NCBI GenBank assembly: GCA_002730795.1
Contig: PCAX01000002.1
Location: 58,224 to 88,033, forward strand
DNA: 29,810 bases
Direction of reading: 5' to 3'
Source of the DNA: Chloroflexota bacterium
GTDB taxonomy: Bacteria > Chloroflexota > Dehalococcoidia > Lucifugimonadales > Lucifugimonadaceae
Part shown: positions 17,006-26,124 of the stretch, piece after piece
Numbering within the stretch: the first letter of the stretch is position 1
Layout: every line of letters begins with the position of its first letter
Translations under genes and position numbers: made by a program
Notes under the pieces: model-generated
Told to the model about the DNA's origin: nothing
The model's database searches: none
The model's input: only the letters and a program-made list of their open reading frames with translations

Positions 17006-18262
17006 TTGCAAAACGTAGCAACCAGATTTTCATCGAAAATTAAAGGTAATTTAGGGGCTTTTGGTGTTCCTGCGTATAGGCGTTATTGGTTCGGATCATT
17101 CGCTTCGGTAGGTGCCATTCAAATTTCCACAATCGTTCAGGGATGGCTACTTATTGATGAAATGGGTGGTACACCATTATGGCTGGGTTATTTAGGTGCA
17201 TCCGCTTCGATACCCACAATTATCGTGGCTATATTCGGTGGAGTTCTTGCTGATAAATTCAATAAACGTACGCTTATGTTTATCATATCGTCTTTTATGG
17301 CGATCAGTTTAGTTGTACTAGCCTTATTAGATTCGAGTGGTCATATTAAGCTGTGGCATGTGTTATTGATAGCCGCTATTCAAGGGATATTTGGCGGTCT
17401 TGATGGTCCTATAAGAAGTTCGTTTTTCCCACTATTAATTTCTAGAAAACATATGATGAGCGCTGTCGCATTAAGTTCTGCAATGTGGCAATTGGGTAGG
17501 ATTCTTGCTCCTGCAATAGGAGGTTGGATAATTGTTTCTATGGGTACTGAAGGGGCTTTTTTCGCGGCCGCAATTGGCTGGATATTAATGATTTTACTTT
17601 TAATCACCATCAAGGTTGAAATGGAAGAATCCAAGTCAAGTTTTGGATTGATAGGTCAAATTGGTGAAGGGTTTAAATATATTAAAAAAAATAACGAAAT
17701 GTTAATAATAATTATTATGACTTATGCTACACATTTTTTTGGATTTCAAAGCTTACAATTAATGCCCCTCTTTGCAAAAAGGATGGGACAGGATGCTGGC
17801 GGGTTGGGATTGATGTTTTCAGTAATGGGGATAGGTTCGTTAATTGGAACACTAGTGGTACAGAAAATCAAGAAAAGCAATTATGTTGGTTATATTATGT
17901 TGTCCGGATCAATACTGTTTTGTTTATCTCTAATTTTATTCGCGTTTACCGACCAGTTTTTTATTGCATTGATTTTGTTGTTTATCGGTCCATTTTTTAA
18001 CACATTGTACTTTGTTACATCTATGACTATAGTTCAATTAAGGGTATTGAACCAAATGCGTGGAAGAGTGATGGGGATTTATACTATTACTTTCAGTTTA
18101 ATTCCTCTCGGAGGTATGATGGGAGGATTTGTAGCGGAGATTTTTGACGAGAGATTTGCCGTTACCATTGGTGCGGTTATACTATGTCTGATTACTATTT
18201 TAATCATGATATATAAACCAAATATCAGGAATATTAAAATGACGGACATTGGAGATCGATAG
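17006..18262 (+). CDS. MFS transporter (EntS-like, MFS_3 group)
   Basis: Inner-membrane major facilitator with about 12 hydrophobic segments over 418 residues. Its organisation resembles the EntS/MFS_3 exporter group. FGVPAYRRYWFGSF opens the first helix, the loop-2/3 signature appears as GGVLADKFNKRT, and AMWQLGRILAPAIGGW marks helix 5. A long cytoplasmic loop (about residues 205-225) separates the halves. The substrate cannot be told; exporters of this group are often siderophore or drug related. The start is TTG at 17006. A TTG start for dgt inside this gene is possible but less likely than ATG 18279. Confidence 0.82.
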   Translation: MQNVATRFSSKIKGNLGAFGVPAYRRYWFGSFASVGAIQISTIVQGWLLIDEMGGTPLWLGYLGASASIPTIIVAIFGGVLADKFNKRTLMFIISSFMAISLVVLALLDSSGHIKLWHVLLIAAIQGIFGGLDGPIRSSFFPLLISRKHMMSAVALSSAMWQLGRILAPAIGGWIIVSMGTEGAFFAAAIGWILMILLLITIKVEMEESKSSFGLIGQIGEGFKYIKKNNEMLIIIIMTYATHFFGFQSLQLMPLFAKRMGQDAGGLGLMFSVMGIGSLIGTLVVQKIKKSNYVGYIMLSGSILFCLSLILFAFTDQFFIALILLFIGPFFNTLYFVTSMTIVQLRVLNQMRGRVMGIYTITFSLIPLGGMMGGFVAEIFDERFAVTIGAVILCLITILIMIYKPNIRNIKMTDIGDR

Positions 18263-18278
18263 AAGTTGGCGTCTAATA

Positions 18279-19370
18279 ATGAAAAAAAATGAAGTTCGAG
18301 AAAATTTAGAAAAGAGAGAAGAACTGCTATCTCCCTATGCATTACAGTCGGTTAATTCTACGAGAGAAATTCCTGAAGAAAAGTCTTCAATTAGAATGGA
18401 ATTTCAAAGAGATAGAGATAGGATAATTCACAGTAATGCTTTCAGGAGACTGAAGCATAAGAGTCAGGTTTTTGTTGCGCCACAAGGCGACCACTTCACT
18501 ACTCGTCTTACCCATGTTATTGAAGTGTCCCAAGTTGCAAGGACGATAGCTAGATCCCTGAACCTTAACGAAGACCTCGTCGAGGCAATAGGATTAGGTC
18601 ATGATTTAGGGCATACACCGTTTGGGCACATAGGGGAAAGCGTTTTGAATTCCCTATTGCCTGGTGGATTTCATCACAGTAGACATTCAGTTAGGATAGT
18701 CAATACATTAGAAAAACAAGGTAAGGGATTGAATTTAACACATCAAGTAATTGATGGTATTCGCAATCATTCTAAGCCAGAAGGAGAGTTTATTTCGTTA
18801 AAAGCAGTTGAAGGACTAAGTTTGGAAGCGCAAATTGTCAGGATTTCGGACGCCCTTGCATATTTAGCACATGATATATTAGATGCACTTAGATCAGAGT
18901 TTTTCCTTGTATCAGATTTACCAAATGATGCTCGTGATATGTTAGGAGAAAGACACTCTCAACGAATATCCAAAATGGTTCAAGATGTAATCGAATCTTC
19001 TTGGGATTGTATAGGTACAACGAAAAAAAACGGGTCAAAACCATGGATACGAATGTCGAACGAACTTAAGGCTGTCATTACCGATCTCCGTAATTTTATG
19101 TTTGAAAGGTTTTATCATCCAATAAGTTCATCGAAAGAAGGCCAACAGGCAGCTGGTATAGTTGAACTTTTATTTAATCACTATGTTTCCAATCCAGAAG
19201 ATGTCCCTTTTTGGATAAGAGATCTGTCTAAAGAGTCTGAACGTGCATCGGCTGACATGGTCTGTGGAATGACGGACAATTACGCATTAATTGTAGCCGA
19301 GGAATTAAAGCCCGGAATTAGTGATGGTGTTTTTCAAGGGGCATATAAAAACGTGGCAATAAATTATTAA
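18279..19370 (+). CDS. dgt: deoxyguanosinetriphosphate triphosphohydrolase-like protein
   Basis: HD-domain hydrolase that splits dNTP (classically dGTP) to deoxynucleoside and triphosphate. It has 363 residues from ATG 18279, which lies 17 bp after the MFS gene. FQRDRDRIIHSNAFRRLKHK is the family opening. The HD-domain ligands appear in RLTHVIEVSQVARTIA and GLGHDLGHTPFGHIGE. The C-terminal region matches the Dgt-like group (dGTPase type 2) in length. An in-frame TTG at 18249 would add ten residues and overlap the MFS stop. It lies upstream of dnaG and rpoD, an order I recall from Dehalococcoidia. Confidence 0.92.
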   Translation: MKKNEVRENLEKREELLSPYALQSVNSTREIPEEKSSIRMEFQRDRDRIIHSNAFRRLKHKSQVFVAPQGDHFTTRLTHVIEVSQVARTIARSLNLNEDLVEAIGLGHDLGHTPFGHIGESVLNSLLPGGFHHSRHSVRIVNTLEKQGKGLNLTHQVIDGIRNHSKPEGEFISLKAVEGLSLEAQIVRISDALAYLAHDILDALRSEFFLVSDLPNDARDMLGERHSQRISKMVQDVIESSWDCIGTTKKNGSKPWIRMSNELKAVITDLRNFMFERFYHPISSSKEGQQAAGIVELLFNHYVSNPEDVPFWIRDLSKESERASADMVCGMTDNYALIVAEELKPGISDGVFQGAYKNVAINY

Positions 19371-19496
19371 TTTTGATATTTTATTTGCGTATGACCGTGA
19401 ACTAGGTTACTATCAGATTTGGATGTACAGGCTAACCATTTTGATCGTTTCAAAACAATTAACTAGATCGATAATTTCAACTGAATTGACCCATTA

Positions 19497-21245
19497 ATGT
19501 CGTTTGAGCAGAATACAAAAGAAATAAAAGACAGGCTAAATATACGTGAACTGATTGAAGAGTACGTTGATTTGGAAGGCAATCCTGCTCAACCAAAAGG
19601 GAAGTGTCCGTTCCACGAAGAAAACACACCATCGTTTATAGTCTATCCCGAACAAGGCCGTTGGCATTGTTTTGGCTCGTGTTCCATTGGTGGTGATCAC
19701 TTTGACTTCCTTATAAAAAAAGAGGGCATTACATTTCCGGAAGCGATAGCTCAATTGGCAAAACGAGCTCGTGTGGATATCTTCACAAAAAAAACAAGCA
19801 TTGATGAAAACAATAACGAAAGCCTTTTCACTGTGAATGAGATGGCTGCAGTATACTTCAGACAACAATTAGTATCGTCATCTGGACTTGAAGCTACAAA
19901 ATACTTGGAAGACAGAGGTATCGATACTGAAATGGCATTAAGACGAGGTATAGGTCTCACGCCTAATGGCATGGACAGTTTGTCTGGGTACTTAAAAAAT
20001 AAGAAAGCCGATCCAGCTGCAAGCCGTGATGCCGGCTTAATTGTTAAGAATAAAAATGGTGATTGGCGTGACTTTTTCAGAAACAGGATATCCATAGAAA
20101 TACGTAATGAAGAAGACAAAATTATAGGATTCGCTGGACGAACTTTTAATGATATCGGACCAAAATATGTAAACACGCAAGACACCGAAATATTTAGTAA
20201 ATCAGGTTTTTATGGGATCAATTGGGCTATTGATCACATAAAAGAAAAATCGGCAATTATCGTCGTTGAAGGTTATATGGATGTCATTACTGCACATGAA
20301 AATGGATTTAATAACGTTGTGGCCTGTATGGGGACATCAATAACCACTAACCAACTTAATTATTTAGCGAGAATATTCCGTAACGATGCGAACCATAAAA
20401 TTATTTTGTGTTTGGATGCAGATTCGGCGGGGAAAAAAGCAACGATAAATAATTTAGATTCTGCGATCGAAAAATCCAACGATGGATCCAGTAATCTGAA
20501 TATTCTGGTGGCCACTCTTACTGGCGGTAAGGATCCTGATGAAGTAATTAGGACGGATCCTAACAGTTGGCAAATGTCAATTAACAGTGCTGTACCCTTA
20601 TTTGATTATTACATTGAATCTTTGGCGTTATCAGAGGACCTAAACAAAAGCCATATAAAGCAAAATATTGCTATAAAAGCCGGGTTTATGATAATAGATT
20701 TAATTCATGACTTTGATCAGGATAAACATTGGCAAAAACTTTCAAATTTACTGGGTATTCCTGAAGAAACACTAAAAAACACAGTAAAAATTGCGGCAGG
20801 AAATAGAAAAAAAACCGTAAGTTCAAATACATCAAAAGAAATCACCCATACGATACAGCAAGGCGACCCAACGGAGGAAAGATTGCTTGCTACTATTTTA
20901 CAAAATCCTGATCTGAGAGATTTTGGGATAGGTGTACCATCTAATTACTTCTCCAATGTGGTTAATAGAGTTATATACGAATACTGGGAAAAAGGCCAGA
21001 TGGATGGATCTGGTGATATTAATGTCATTAGAGAGACACAAAAATTAATGGATAGGGAATTGCCTCAAGGAAATGTCGAATGGAACGCTAAAATTATAGA
21101 GGATTGTATAACCGCTATGAAATTGAAATATCTCAAAAAAATAAAACAAAACATTCCAGAAGAGGACAATTCAGAAACTGATAATCAGCACCTGATAGTT
21201 AATGATGAAATACGGAGTATGTTTTTAGAAAAAAATAACGCATGA
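19497..21245 (+). CDS. dnaG: DNA primase
   Basis: Synthesises RNA primers at the replication fork. It has 582 residues. The N-terminal CHC2 zinc domain has Cys37, His40, Cys58 and Cys62 (CPFH and HCFGSC). The last pair is C-x3-C rather than the usual C-x2-C, a form I associate with Chloroflexota. The Toprim domain shows IIVVEGYMDVITAHENGF and CLDADSAGKKA. A poorly conserved C-terminal helicase-interacting domain follows. The 126 bp before it probably hold a promoter, but I find no convincing hexamers. The stop overlaps rpoD by 4 bp, giving the primase-sigma operon common in bacteria. Confidence 0.96.
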   Translation: MSFEQNTKEIKDRLNIRELIEEYVDLEGNPAQPKGKCPFHEENTPSFIVYPEQGRWHCFGSCSIGGDHFDFLIKKEGITFPEAIAQLAKRARVDIFTKKTSIDENNNESLFTVNEMAAVYFRQQLVSSSGLEATKYLEDRGIDTEMALRRGIGLTPNGMDSLSGYLKNKKADPAASRDAGLIVKNKNGDWRDFFRNRISIEIRNEEDKIIGFAGRTFNDIGPKYVNTQDTEIFSKSGFYGINWAIDHIKEKSAIIVVEGYMDVITAHENGFNNVVACMGTSITTNQLNYLARIFRNDANHKIILCLDADSAGKKATINNLDSAIEKSNDGSSNLNILVATLTGGKDPDEVIRTDPNSWQMSINSAVPLFDYYIESLALSEDLNKSHIKQNIAIKAGFMIIDLIHDFDQDKHWQKLSNLLGIPEETLKNTVKIAAGNRKKTVSSNTSKEITHTIQQGDPTEERLLATILQNPDLRDFGIGVPSNYFSNVVNRVIYEYWEKGQMDGSGDINVIRETQKLMDRELPQGNVEWNAKIIEDCITAMKLKYLKKIKQNIPEEDNSETDNQHLIVNDEIRSMFLEKNNA

Positions 21246-22945
21246 TCAAAAAAAAATCCGAAGATGAAAACGCTGACTTTCTCCCTGAAGACATGGGCGT
21301 TTTTTCTGACGAGAAAAAAGGGAATCCCAGTGATTCTCTCGGACCATTCAATACAGCTGATTATAAAGAAAATTACGACGATGACGTAACAACAGATGAT
21401 TATGATGCAACCGAGGTCGTAACTGCTGCAGTGAAACAGTCAGAGGAAACTTTGAATTCGGAATCCCAAGGCCACGTCAATTTCGATGACTATATTGCAA
21501 ACGAGGATTTTTCTAATGATCCTGTCCGAATGTATTTGAATGAGATACGGGCGGTTAAACTTTTGACATTGGAAGAAGAAAGATTACTCGGTAGAAGATT
21601 AGAACAAGGTCGTTATGTTAACCAATTCCGTCGATCTGTATCAAATTGTTCGAATTGTGATATTAAAATAATGTGTAATTGTCCAATTCCTTCCTTTGAA
21701 ATTGTCGGCGAAATAAATAGAAGATTGGCAAAACACTCGAGATTAATGAAGGCGATTTTACTTCAGCGGGGACTACCACCGGATCTGTTTTTACATCAAT
21801 TTTTAAAAACTAACGAAGTTATGGATTTTATAAATGGAATTTTCAACAGGGAACTTGAGTCGATTGACAGTGAGAGAAATACGACAATTACTTTCCTTGT
21901 TGATTCACTTAATGGTTCTGAGGATGAGATTGTCGATGATCTGATCGACCTTTCTAATATTCTGTCCTTAATACTTATAGACGATATTCCAATGTATAAA
22001 GATTTAAGCATAGAACTTATGAGGGATCTTGCTTGTGACCGGGAGTTGGTGAAAACTGAATTGGATAATAATGATCATTATGAACACCTCATCCAACTTC
22101 ATTTTGAAAAAATTAAAAATATTTGCGCCTTGCAAGAAAATATTAATGAAAATGGTGAAATCTCTTGTTCAAATAGAGTTCACAATACTGAAAAACATTT
22201 GTCGGAAGCTAACCTAAGATTGGTTGTCAATGTAGCAAAAAAGTATATCATGCGAGGGCTAAATATTTCTGACCTGTTACAAGAGGGTAACATAGGTTTG
22301 ATGAAGGCCGTAGAGAAATTTGATTATCGTAAAGGATACAAATTCAGTACCTATGCGACTTGGTGGATAAGGCAGGCAATAACCAGGTCGTTAGCCGACC
22401 AATCTAGAACAATCAGGGTGCCTGTACACATGGTAGAGCAAATCAATAGACTTCAAAGGGTTTCGAGGCGATTTGTCCAAGAATATGGTAGAGACCCGGA
22501 GTTCAATGAGTTAGCTACAGCTTTCACTTTGGAAGAGACAGGTTCGGAACCATCTCCAGATGATTTACCTAAACTTATAAAACGAATAAGGTATATTTTG
22601 AAAATTGCCCAACAACCCATATCGTTACAAATACCTGTAGGACCTGATTCTGATTCCTCGCTTGGAGATTTTATACCTGATGAAGATACACCTGCCCCTA
22701 ATCAAGTAGCCACTGAACAAATGTTAAGGGAGCAAATAAGTGCTGTTTTGGACACCTTGCATCAAAGAGAACGGGATGTATTAGAATTACGCTTTGGTTT
22801 AAATGATGGAAGAGCCAGAACTTTAGAAGAGGTCGGTAGAGAGTTTGGCGTAACAAGGGAGAGAATACGTCAAATAGAGGCAAAAGCATTGCGTAAATTG
22901 AGACACCCAATTAGATCGGGACATTTGAGGGATTACCACGAATAA
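21242..22945 (+). CDS. rpoD: primary RNA polymerase sigma factor RpoD
   Basis: Housekeeping sigma-70 of 567 residues. An acidic N-terminal stretch (about 1-90) precedes region 1.2 (DPVRMYLNEIRAVKLLT, 93-109). A non-conserved insert of about 190 residues contains CSNCDIKIMCNC with Cys136, 139, 145 and 147. Region 2 runs from NLRLVVNVAKKY through FSTYATWWIRQAITR, with the RTIRVPVHM segment of region 3 next. Region 4 ends with VTRERIRQIEAKALRKLRHP, the -35-binding helix-turn-helix. It is translationally coupled to dnaG. The sequence implies standard TTGACA/TATAAT recognition. Confidence 0.97.
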   Translation: MIKKKSEDENADFLPEDMGVFSDEKKGNPSDSLGPFNTADYKENYDDDVTTDDYDATEVVTAAVKQSEETLNSESQGHVNFDDYIANEDFSNDPVRMYLNEIRAVKLLTLEEERLLGRRLEQGRYVNQFRRSVSNCSNCDIKIMCNCPIPSFEIVGEINRRLAKHSRLMKAILLQRGLPPDLFLHQFLKTNEVMDFINGIFNRELESIDSERNTTITFLVDSLNGSEDEIVDDLIDLSNILSLILIDDIPMYKDLSIELMRDLACDRELVKTELDNNDHYEHLIQLHFEKIKNICALQENINENGEISCSNRVHNTEKHLSEANLRLVVNVAKKYIMRGLNISDLLQEGNIGLMKAVEKFDYRKGYKFSTYATWWIRQAITRSLADQSRTIRVPVHMVEQINRLQRVSRRFVQEYGRDPEFNELATAFTLEETGSEPSPDDLPKLIKRIRYILKIAQQPISLQIPVGPDSDSSLGDFIPDEDTPAPNQVATEQMLREQISAVLDTLHQRERDVLELRFGLNDGRARTLEEVGREFGVTRERIRQIEAKALRKLRHPIRSGHLRDYHE

Positions 22946-22957
22946 TTGTTAAGTCTT

Positions 22958-22983
22958 TATTATTAATGGAATACTTAATAATA
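22958..22983 (+). terminator. possible AT-only hairpin after rpoD
   Basis: TATTATTAA (22958-22966) and TTAATAATA (22975-22983) form a 9-bp A/T stem with an 8-base loop, 13 bases after the rpoD stop. T-rich sequence follows. The absence of G/C pairs makes it a weak terminator candidate. The rest of the 120-bp gap is AT-rich and has a possible -10 TATGAT near 23023. Confidence 0.3.
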
Positions 22984-23065
22984 TTGTATATTTTTATGTT
23001 TTGTTGTTATTATTTTAAGATATGATTTTAGCGTAGTTAAAAAGATCAGTTGGAGAATTTGAACT

Positions 23066-23347
23066 TTGACAGTTGAGTTACTTAGAGATTTATCGATCAT
23101 AGTTTTTTCTATTACAGGGGTTATTGGGTCGATTTTAGTGGTTGTTATTATTTTTAAAACTTACAAAAAATTTAACAGATTAGTCGATAAAACTGAAGGT
23201 ACAGTTAATAAAATTGAAAGTATAGCTGGCAACGTCAAGGCAACAGTTCAAAAATTTGATACTACGTTGGAATCTGTCCGAACCTCATTTTCTACAGGCG
23301 TCGTAATTTCTGAAATATTCAGAAGACTAGGAAGATTGATAAAATAG
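23066..23347 (+). CDS. small single-pass membrane protein, DUF948-like
   Basis: A 93-residue protein with one N-terminal transmembrane helix (about residues 8-32). An amphipathic, coiled-coil-prone tail follows (TEGTVNKIESIAGNVKATVQ), ending in RRLGRLIK. The pattern resembles DUF948/YtxG-type proteins. The start is TTG 23066 with GGAG 10 bases upstream. It is followed after 41 bp by a YtxH-like gene, and such pairs (YtxG-YtxH) are known from firmicutes as general-stress envelope proteins. The molecular function is unknown. Confidence 0.65.
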   Translation: MTVELLRDLSIIVFSITGVIGSILVVVIIFKTYKKFNRLVDKTEGTVNKIESIAGNVKATVQKFDTTLESVRTSFSTGVVISEIFRRLGRLIK

Positions 23348-23388
23348 GTCGGCGTTAGGTTTGTTTCACAATAAAAATAATTGGAGAT

Positions 23389-23676
23389 ATGGGCTTGAGT
23401 AATAATGATAAAGCTTCTGGTAATACTTTTCTAATAGGATTGACGTTAGGGGCAGCGGTGGGGTTTTTATCTGGGGTTCTTTTCGCTCCCAAAGCGGGTA
23501 ACGAAACTAGGGCGATAATTATGGATACCGGACGTGAATGGAAGGAAAAGGCTGAAGAATTAACGTCAACTACCAGGGAGAGACTTTCAAAAGCTACAAC
23601 TAAGGGAAAAGAGACTATTACAGATTTACACAATGACGGATTTAATGATTTAGATTTAGACGATGAGGATCTTTAA
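23389..23676 (+). CDS. YtxH-domain small membrane protein
   Basis: A 95-residue protein with a glycine-rich hydrophobic segment (LIGLTLGAAVGFLSGVLFAP, about 15-34). Then comes the YtxH-type KAGNETRAIIMDTGREWKEK and an acidic tail. Start choice is uncertain. ATG 23389 is only 2 bases after GGAG (23383-23386), whereas TTG 23395 has an 8-base spacer and would give a 93-residue product. It is likely co-transcribed with the preceding DUF948-like gene. It converges with pheA across 43 bp. The function is unknown. Confidence 0.75.
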   Translation: MGLSNNDKASGNTFLIGLTLGAAVGFLSGVLFAPKAGNETRAIIMDTGREWKEKAEELTSTTRERLSKATTKGKETITDLHNDGFNDLDLDDEDL

Positions 23677-23719
23677 TTTCTTTCGTAATGGGGAAATTTT
23701 AATAAGTAAAGTTCGGAAC

Positions 23720-24568
23720 TTAATTTTTTTGAGTGTCTTTTGGTAGGTGGGTAATCGGGTATGAACCTAGTATTTTGAGTTTAGACATGTGAGGTTTTAA
23801 TTTTTTAATTGTTTCCGATATTTTCGCATCGGTTTTATGCCCTTCGAAATCTAATAAGAAAATGTAGCTACCTAAACTTTTTCCAGTTGGGCGGGATTCA
23901 ATTTTCGTTAGATTGATATTATTCTCCGCAAAAGGTTTTAGGGCTGTGTAGATCAACCCTGGGGCATCTGAACCAAATTCGAAAATTATCGATGTTTTGT
24001 CCTTACCAGTAGGTTCATGGTCTCTTTTAGATAAAACAACAAAACGTGTTATATTGTTGATTTTATCTTGAATATGTTCTTTGATTATTGGAATTCCAGC
24101 CAACTCTGCAGACCTTTTTGGGCCGATGGCGACAGTCCATTTCCCATCATTTTTAAGTTCATTTACTGCGGCGGCTGTACTTGATGTGGATACAAGTTTA
24201 GCCTCTGTCAGATATCTATCTATAAAGTCTTTACATTGTTGGAAAGCTTCAAATTTTGATTTTACGACTTTAATTTGCGATAAATTTGATATTTCTTCAC
24301 CAATTAAGCAGTGGTCTATTCGTAATAATATTTCAGCTTTTATTAGAGTTTTCTTGGCTTGAATTAAATGGTCCGCTACTTCTAATATTGTTCCACCAAG
24401 AGAATTTTCTATTGGTACGACGCATTCGTCCGCTTTACCTTTTTCCATGGCTTCGGTTACGGCCTTTATTGAAGGATATGGAACACGTATGTGATTAGGA
24501 GCATAGTTATGTGAAGCCTGATCGGTGTAAGTTCCCGGGGGGCCTAAAAACGCTACAATTTTTTTCAT
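23720..24568 (-). CDS. pheA: prephenate dehydratase
   Basis: Converts prephenate to phenylpyruvate in phenylalanine synthesis. The 282-residue form is monofunctional, with no chorismate mutase domain. It starts with VAFLGPPGTYTDQAS (4-18) and has ECVVPIENSLGGTI. The catalytic TRF motif is seen in NNITRFVVLSK. A C-terminal ACT domain with ESRPTGKSLGSYIFLLDF is the phenylalanine-sensing part. It is the last gene of a minus-strand series and starts 4 bp after the TrkA-like gene, so it seems to ride on the K+ transport operon. Confidence 0.95.
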   Translation of the reverse strand: MKKIVAFLGPPGTYTDQASHNYAPNHIRVPYPSIKAVTEAMEKGKADECVVPIENSLGGTILEVADHLIQAKKTLIKAEILLRIDHCLIGEEISNLSQIKVVKSKFEAFQQCKDFIDRYLTEAKLVSTSSTAAAVNELKNDGKWTVAIGPKRSAELAGIPIIKEHIQDKINNITRFVVLSKRDHEPTGKDKTSIIFEFGSDAPGLIYTALKPFAENNINLTKIESRPTGKSLGSYIFLLDFEGHKTDAKISETIKKLKPHMSKLKILGSYPITHLPKDTQKN

Positions 24569-24572
24569 CTAG

Positions 24573-25238
24573 TTACATGTACCTTGTTAAAATTGTTTCT
24601 ATTCCCGCTTCTAAATTTTTTGGGCTAAGTATAATAATTTCGTCTCTTGCTGATAACTGATAACCCTCCATGTCATTTTGAATTATTCCATCTTCCGAAG
24701 CAATCATTATAATTTCAGAACCAGGTGGTAACGCGAGTTCAGGTACTCGTTTGCCTATTGCGTTAGAATTCTCAGTTATTTTAACTGCGATTATACTTTT
24801 ATTCCCTCCTGGTAGGTCCATTAATTTCATCATGGGATGTGATCCGATTATTGAACTCAACCGCTCTATTTTTAAAACGGTTGTATTAATCACCACATCT
24901 ACGTCAGATTTGTCAAAAACTTGGCTGTTATCCAAGTTGTTATATAAGCTAACGGTTTTTGGAGTTTCAAAGTGTTTTTTTACGAGCTGGCATGCAGCCA
25001 GATTGTTATAATCGTTTTCGGAACCAGCTATAAATATAGATGCTCGACTGACCCCTGCTTCAGTAAGGTCATCAATTGACATCATATCTCCCAATGAGGC
25101 TACCATACCAAAATCCGCTTGTATTTTTTTGACCAGTTTTTCGTTGGTGTCTAGAATATAAACCTCATCACCCGAAGCTATAAAAGAAGCAACAAGTTCT
25201 TGGGCTAAATTACCGGATTCTGCAATTACAATATACAT
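24573..25238 (-). CDS. TrkA-like RCK protein with degenerate nucleotide motif
   Basis: A 221-residue cytoplasmic regulator with an N-terminal RCK (TrkA-N) domain and a C-terminal TrkA-C domain (about 140-221; VPELALPPGSEIIMI). The Rossmann glycine motif is degraded to ESGNLAQE instead of GxGxxG, while the acidic ILDTNE at the second strand is kept. It may bind a nucleotide other than NAD or act as a structural partner. It starts 7 bp downstream of another TrkA-N protein in the same operon as trkH, which suggests a hetero-oligomeric gating ring. Confidence 0.8.
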   Translation of the reverse strand: MYIVIAESGNLAQELVASFIASGDEVYILDTNEKLVKKIQADFGMVASLGDMMSIDDLTEAGVSRASIFIAGSENDYNNLAACQLVKKHFETPKTVSLYNNLDNSQVFDKSDVDVVINTTVLKIERLSSIIGSHPMMKLMDLPGGNKSIIAVKITENSNAIGKRVPELALPPGSEIIMIASEDGIIQNDMEGYQLSARDEIIILSPKNLEAGIETILTRYM

Positions 25239-25245
25239 CAGTATC

Positions 25246-25665
25246 TTATATTTTTAATAATTCAAGCGCCAGCTGTGTTATTTTTTCCGTTTTATTGACT
25301 GCCGAAAATCCTAGAGATTCGTATAAATCTGCTAAATGGTCACCTCTAACGATGACCTTAATATTTTTTGAATTTTTCGATTTAAACAAAATGTTGAATT
25401 TTTGAGCTATCATACCATTTAAGGTGTCGTTGCCAGTGGCGGTTATTACTGTGTCAGATTCATTTGTATTTAAAGCTTTAATCAATTGTGAATCATTACC
25501 ATCGCCTTGAACAGTAGTAATTAAATCATTGTTTACTAGATGGTCGGGAAGTTTTTCAAATGACTTTTCATCTTTATCGACCAAGACAGGAGTGTGCCCT
25601 CTTTCTGACACCTCCTTCGCTATTTGGCAACCCACCAAACCTGCCCCAATAATAATAATAGTCAT
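25246..25665 (-). CDS. single-domain TrkA-N (RCK_N) protein
   Basis: Only 139 residues, consisting of one NAD-binding Rossmann domain. The intact motif IIGAGLVGCQIAKE is at 5-18, and VLVDKDEKSFEKL marks the second strand. GDGNDS and ITATGNDTLNGMIA follow. It lacks the TrkA-C domain present in complete TrkA/KtrA. It sits between the Usp-like gene (21 bp) and the TrkA-like gene (7 bp). The two short proteins may together stand in for a full-length tandem TrkA. Confidence 0.8.
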   Translation of the reverse strand: MTIIIIGAGLVGCQIAKEVSERGHTPVLVDKDEKSFEKLPDHLVNNDLITTVQGDGNDSQLIKALNTNESDTVITATGNDTLNGMIAQKFNILFKSKNSKNIKVIVRGDHLADLYESLGFSAVNKTEKITQLALELLKI

Positions 25666-25686
25666 TATGTTCCTAAACTGAATATT

Positions 25687-26124
25687 TTAATTATTATCTG
25701 ACGTAACTTTGGATGGCATGGACCTCCAAAGTAAGACATCACAATACGCATTTTTCAACACGAACATTAAATATTCGTTTAATTTAAAAACTCCATATTG
25801 TTTTGGATAAACAGACCCTAATATCAATAATCTTATGTCTTTCCTTGTAATTTCGTTTACAATTGCCGCACCTTTGTGTCTCGTTTGCAGCAATTCGGCA
25901 TGGACTCTATTTTTAGGTATAGAGGTAATATTTTCTACAAATCCCAAAGATCTTTCACCCTTCTCAATTTCTATTTCCATTTGCGCATCTATCTCTAATG
26001 TTTGATTAACCTCTATGACATATACGAAATGAAGTTGATCATGGTCGGAAGTTAAGAATTTTTCTCCGTATGTAACCAGATTACGATCATAGTCGGCACT
26101 GTCTATTACTATGAGTGTGTTCAT
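25687..26124 (-). CDS. universal stress protein-like protein
   Basis: A 145-residue protein with a UspA-like alpha/beta layout. MNTLIVIDSADYDRNLVTYG is the first strand and helix, VYVIEV the second strand, and LLILGSVYPKQYGVFKLNEY and NAYCDVLLWR the end. The nucleotide-binding GxxGx9GS motif is not well conserved, so ATP binding is uncertain. Its start overlaps trkA by 4 bp. Usp domains often attach to K+ transport and ion-channel systems, which suggests a role in sensing adenine nucleotides or stress for this Trk system. Confidence 0.7.
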   Translation of the reverse strand: MNTLIVIDSADYDRNLVTYGEKFLTSDHDQLHFVYVIEVNQTLEIDAQMEIEIEKGERSLGFVENITSIPKNRVHAELLQTRHKGAAIVNEITRKDIRLLILGSVYPKQYGVFKLNEYLMFVLKNAYCDVLLWRSMPSKVTSDNN

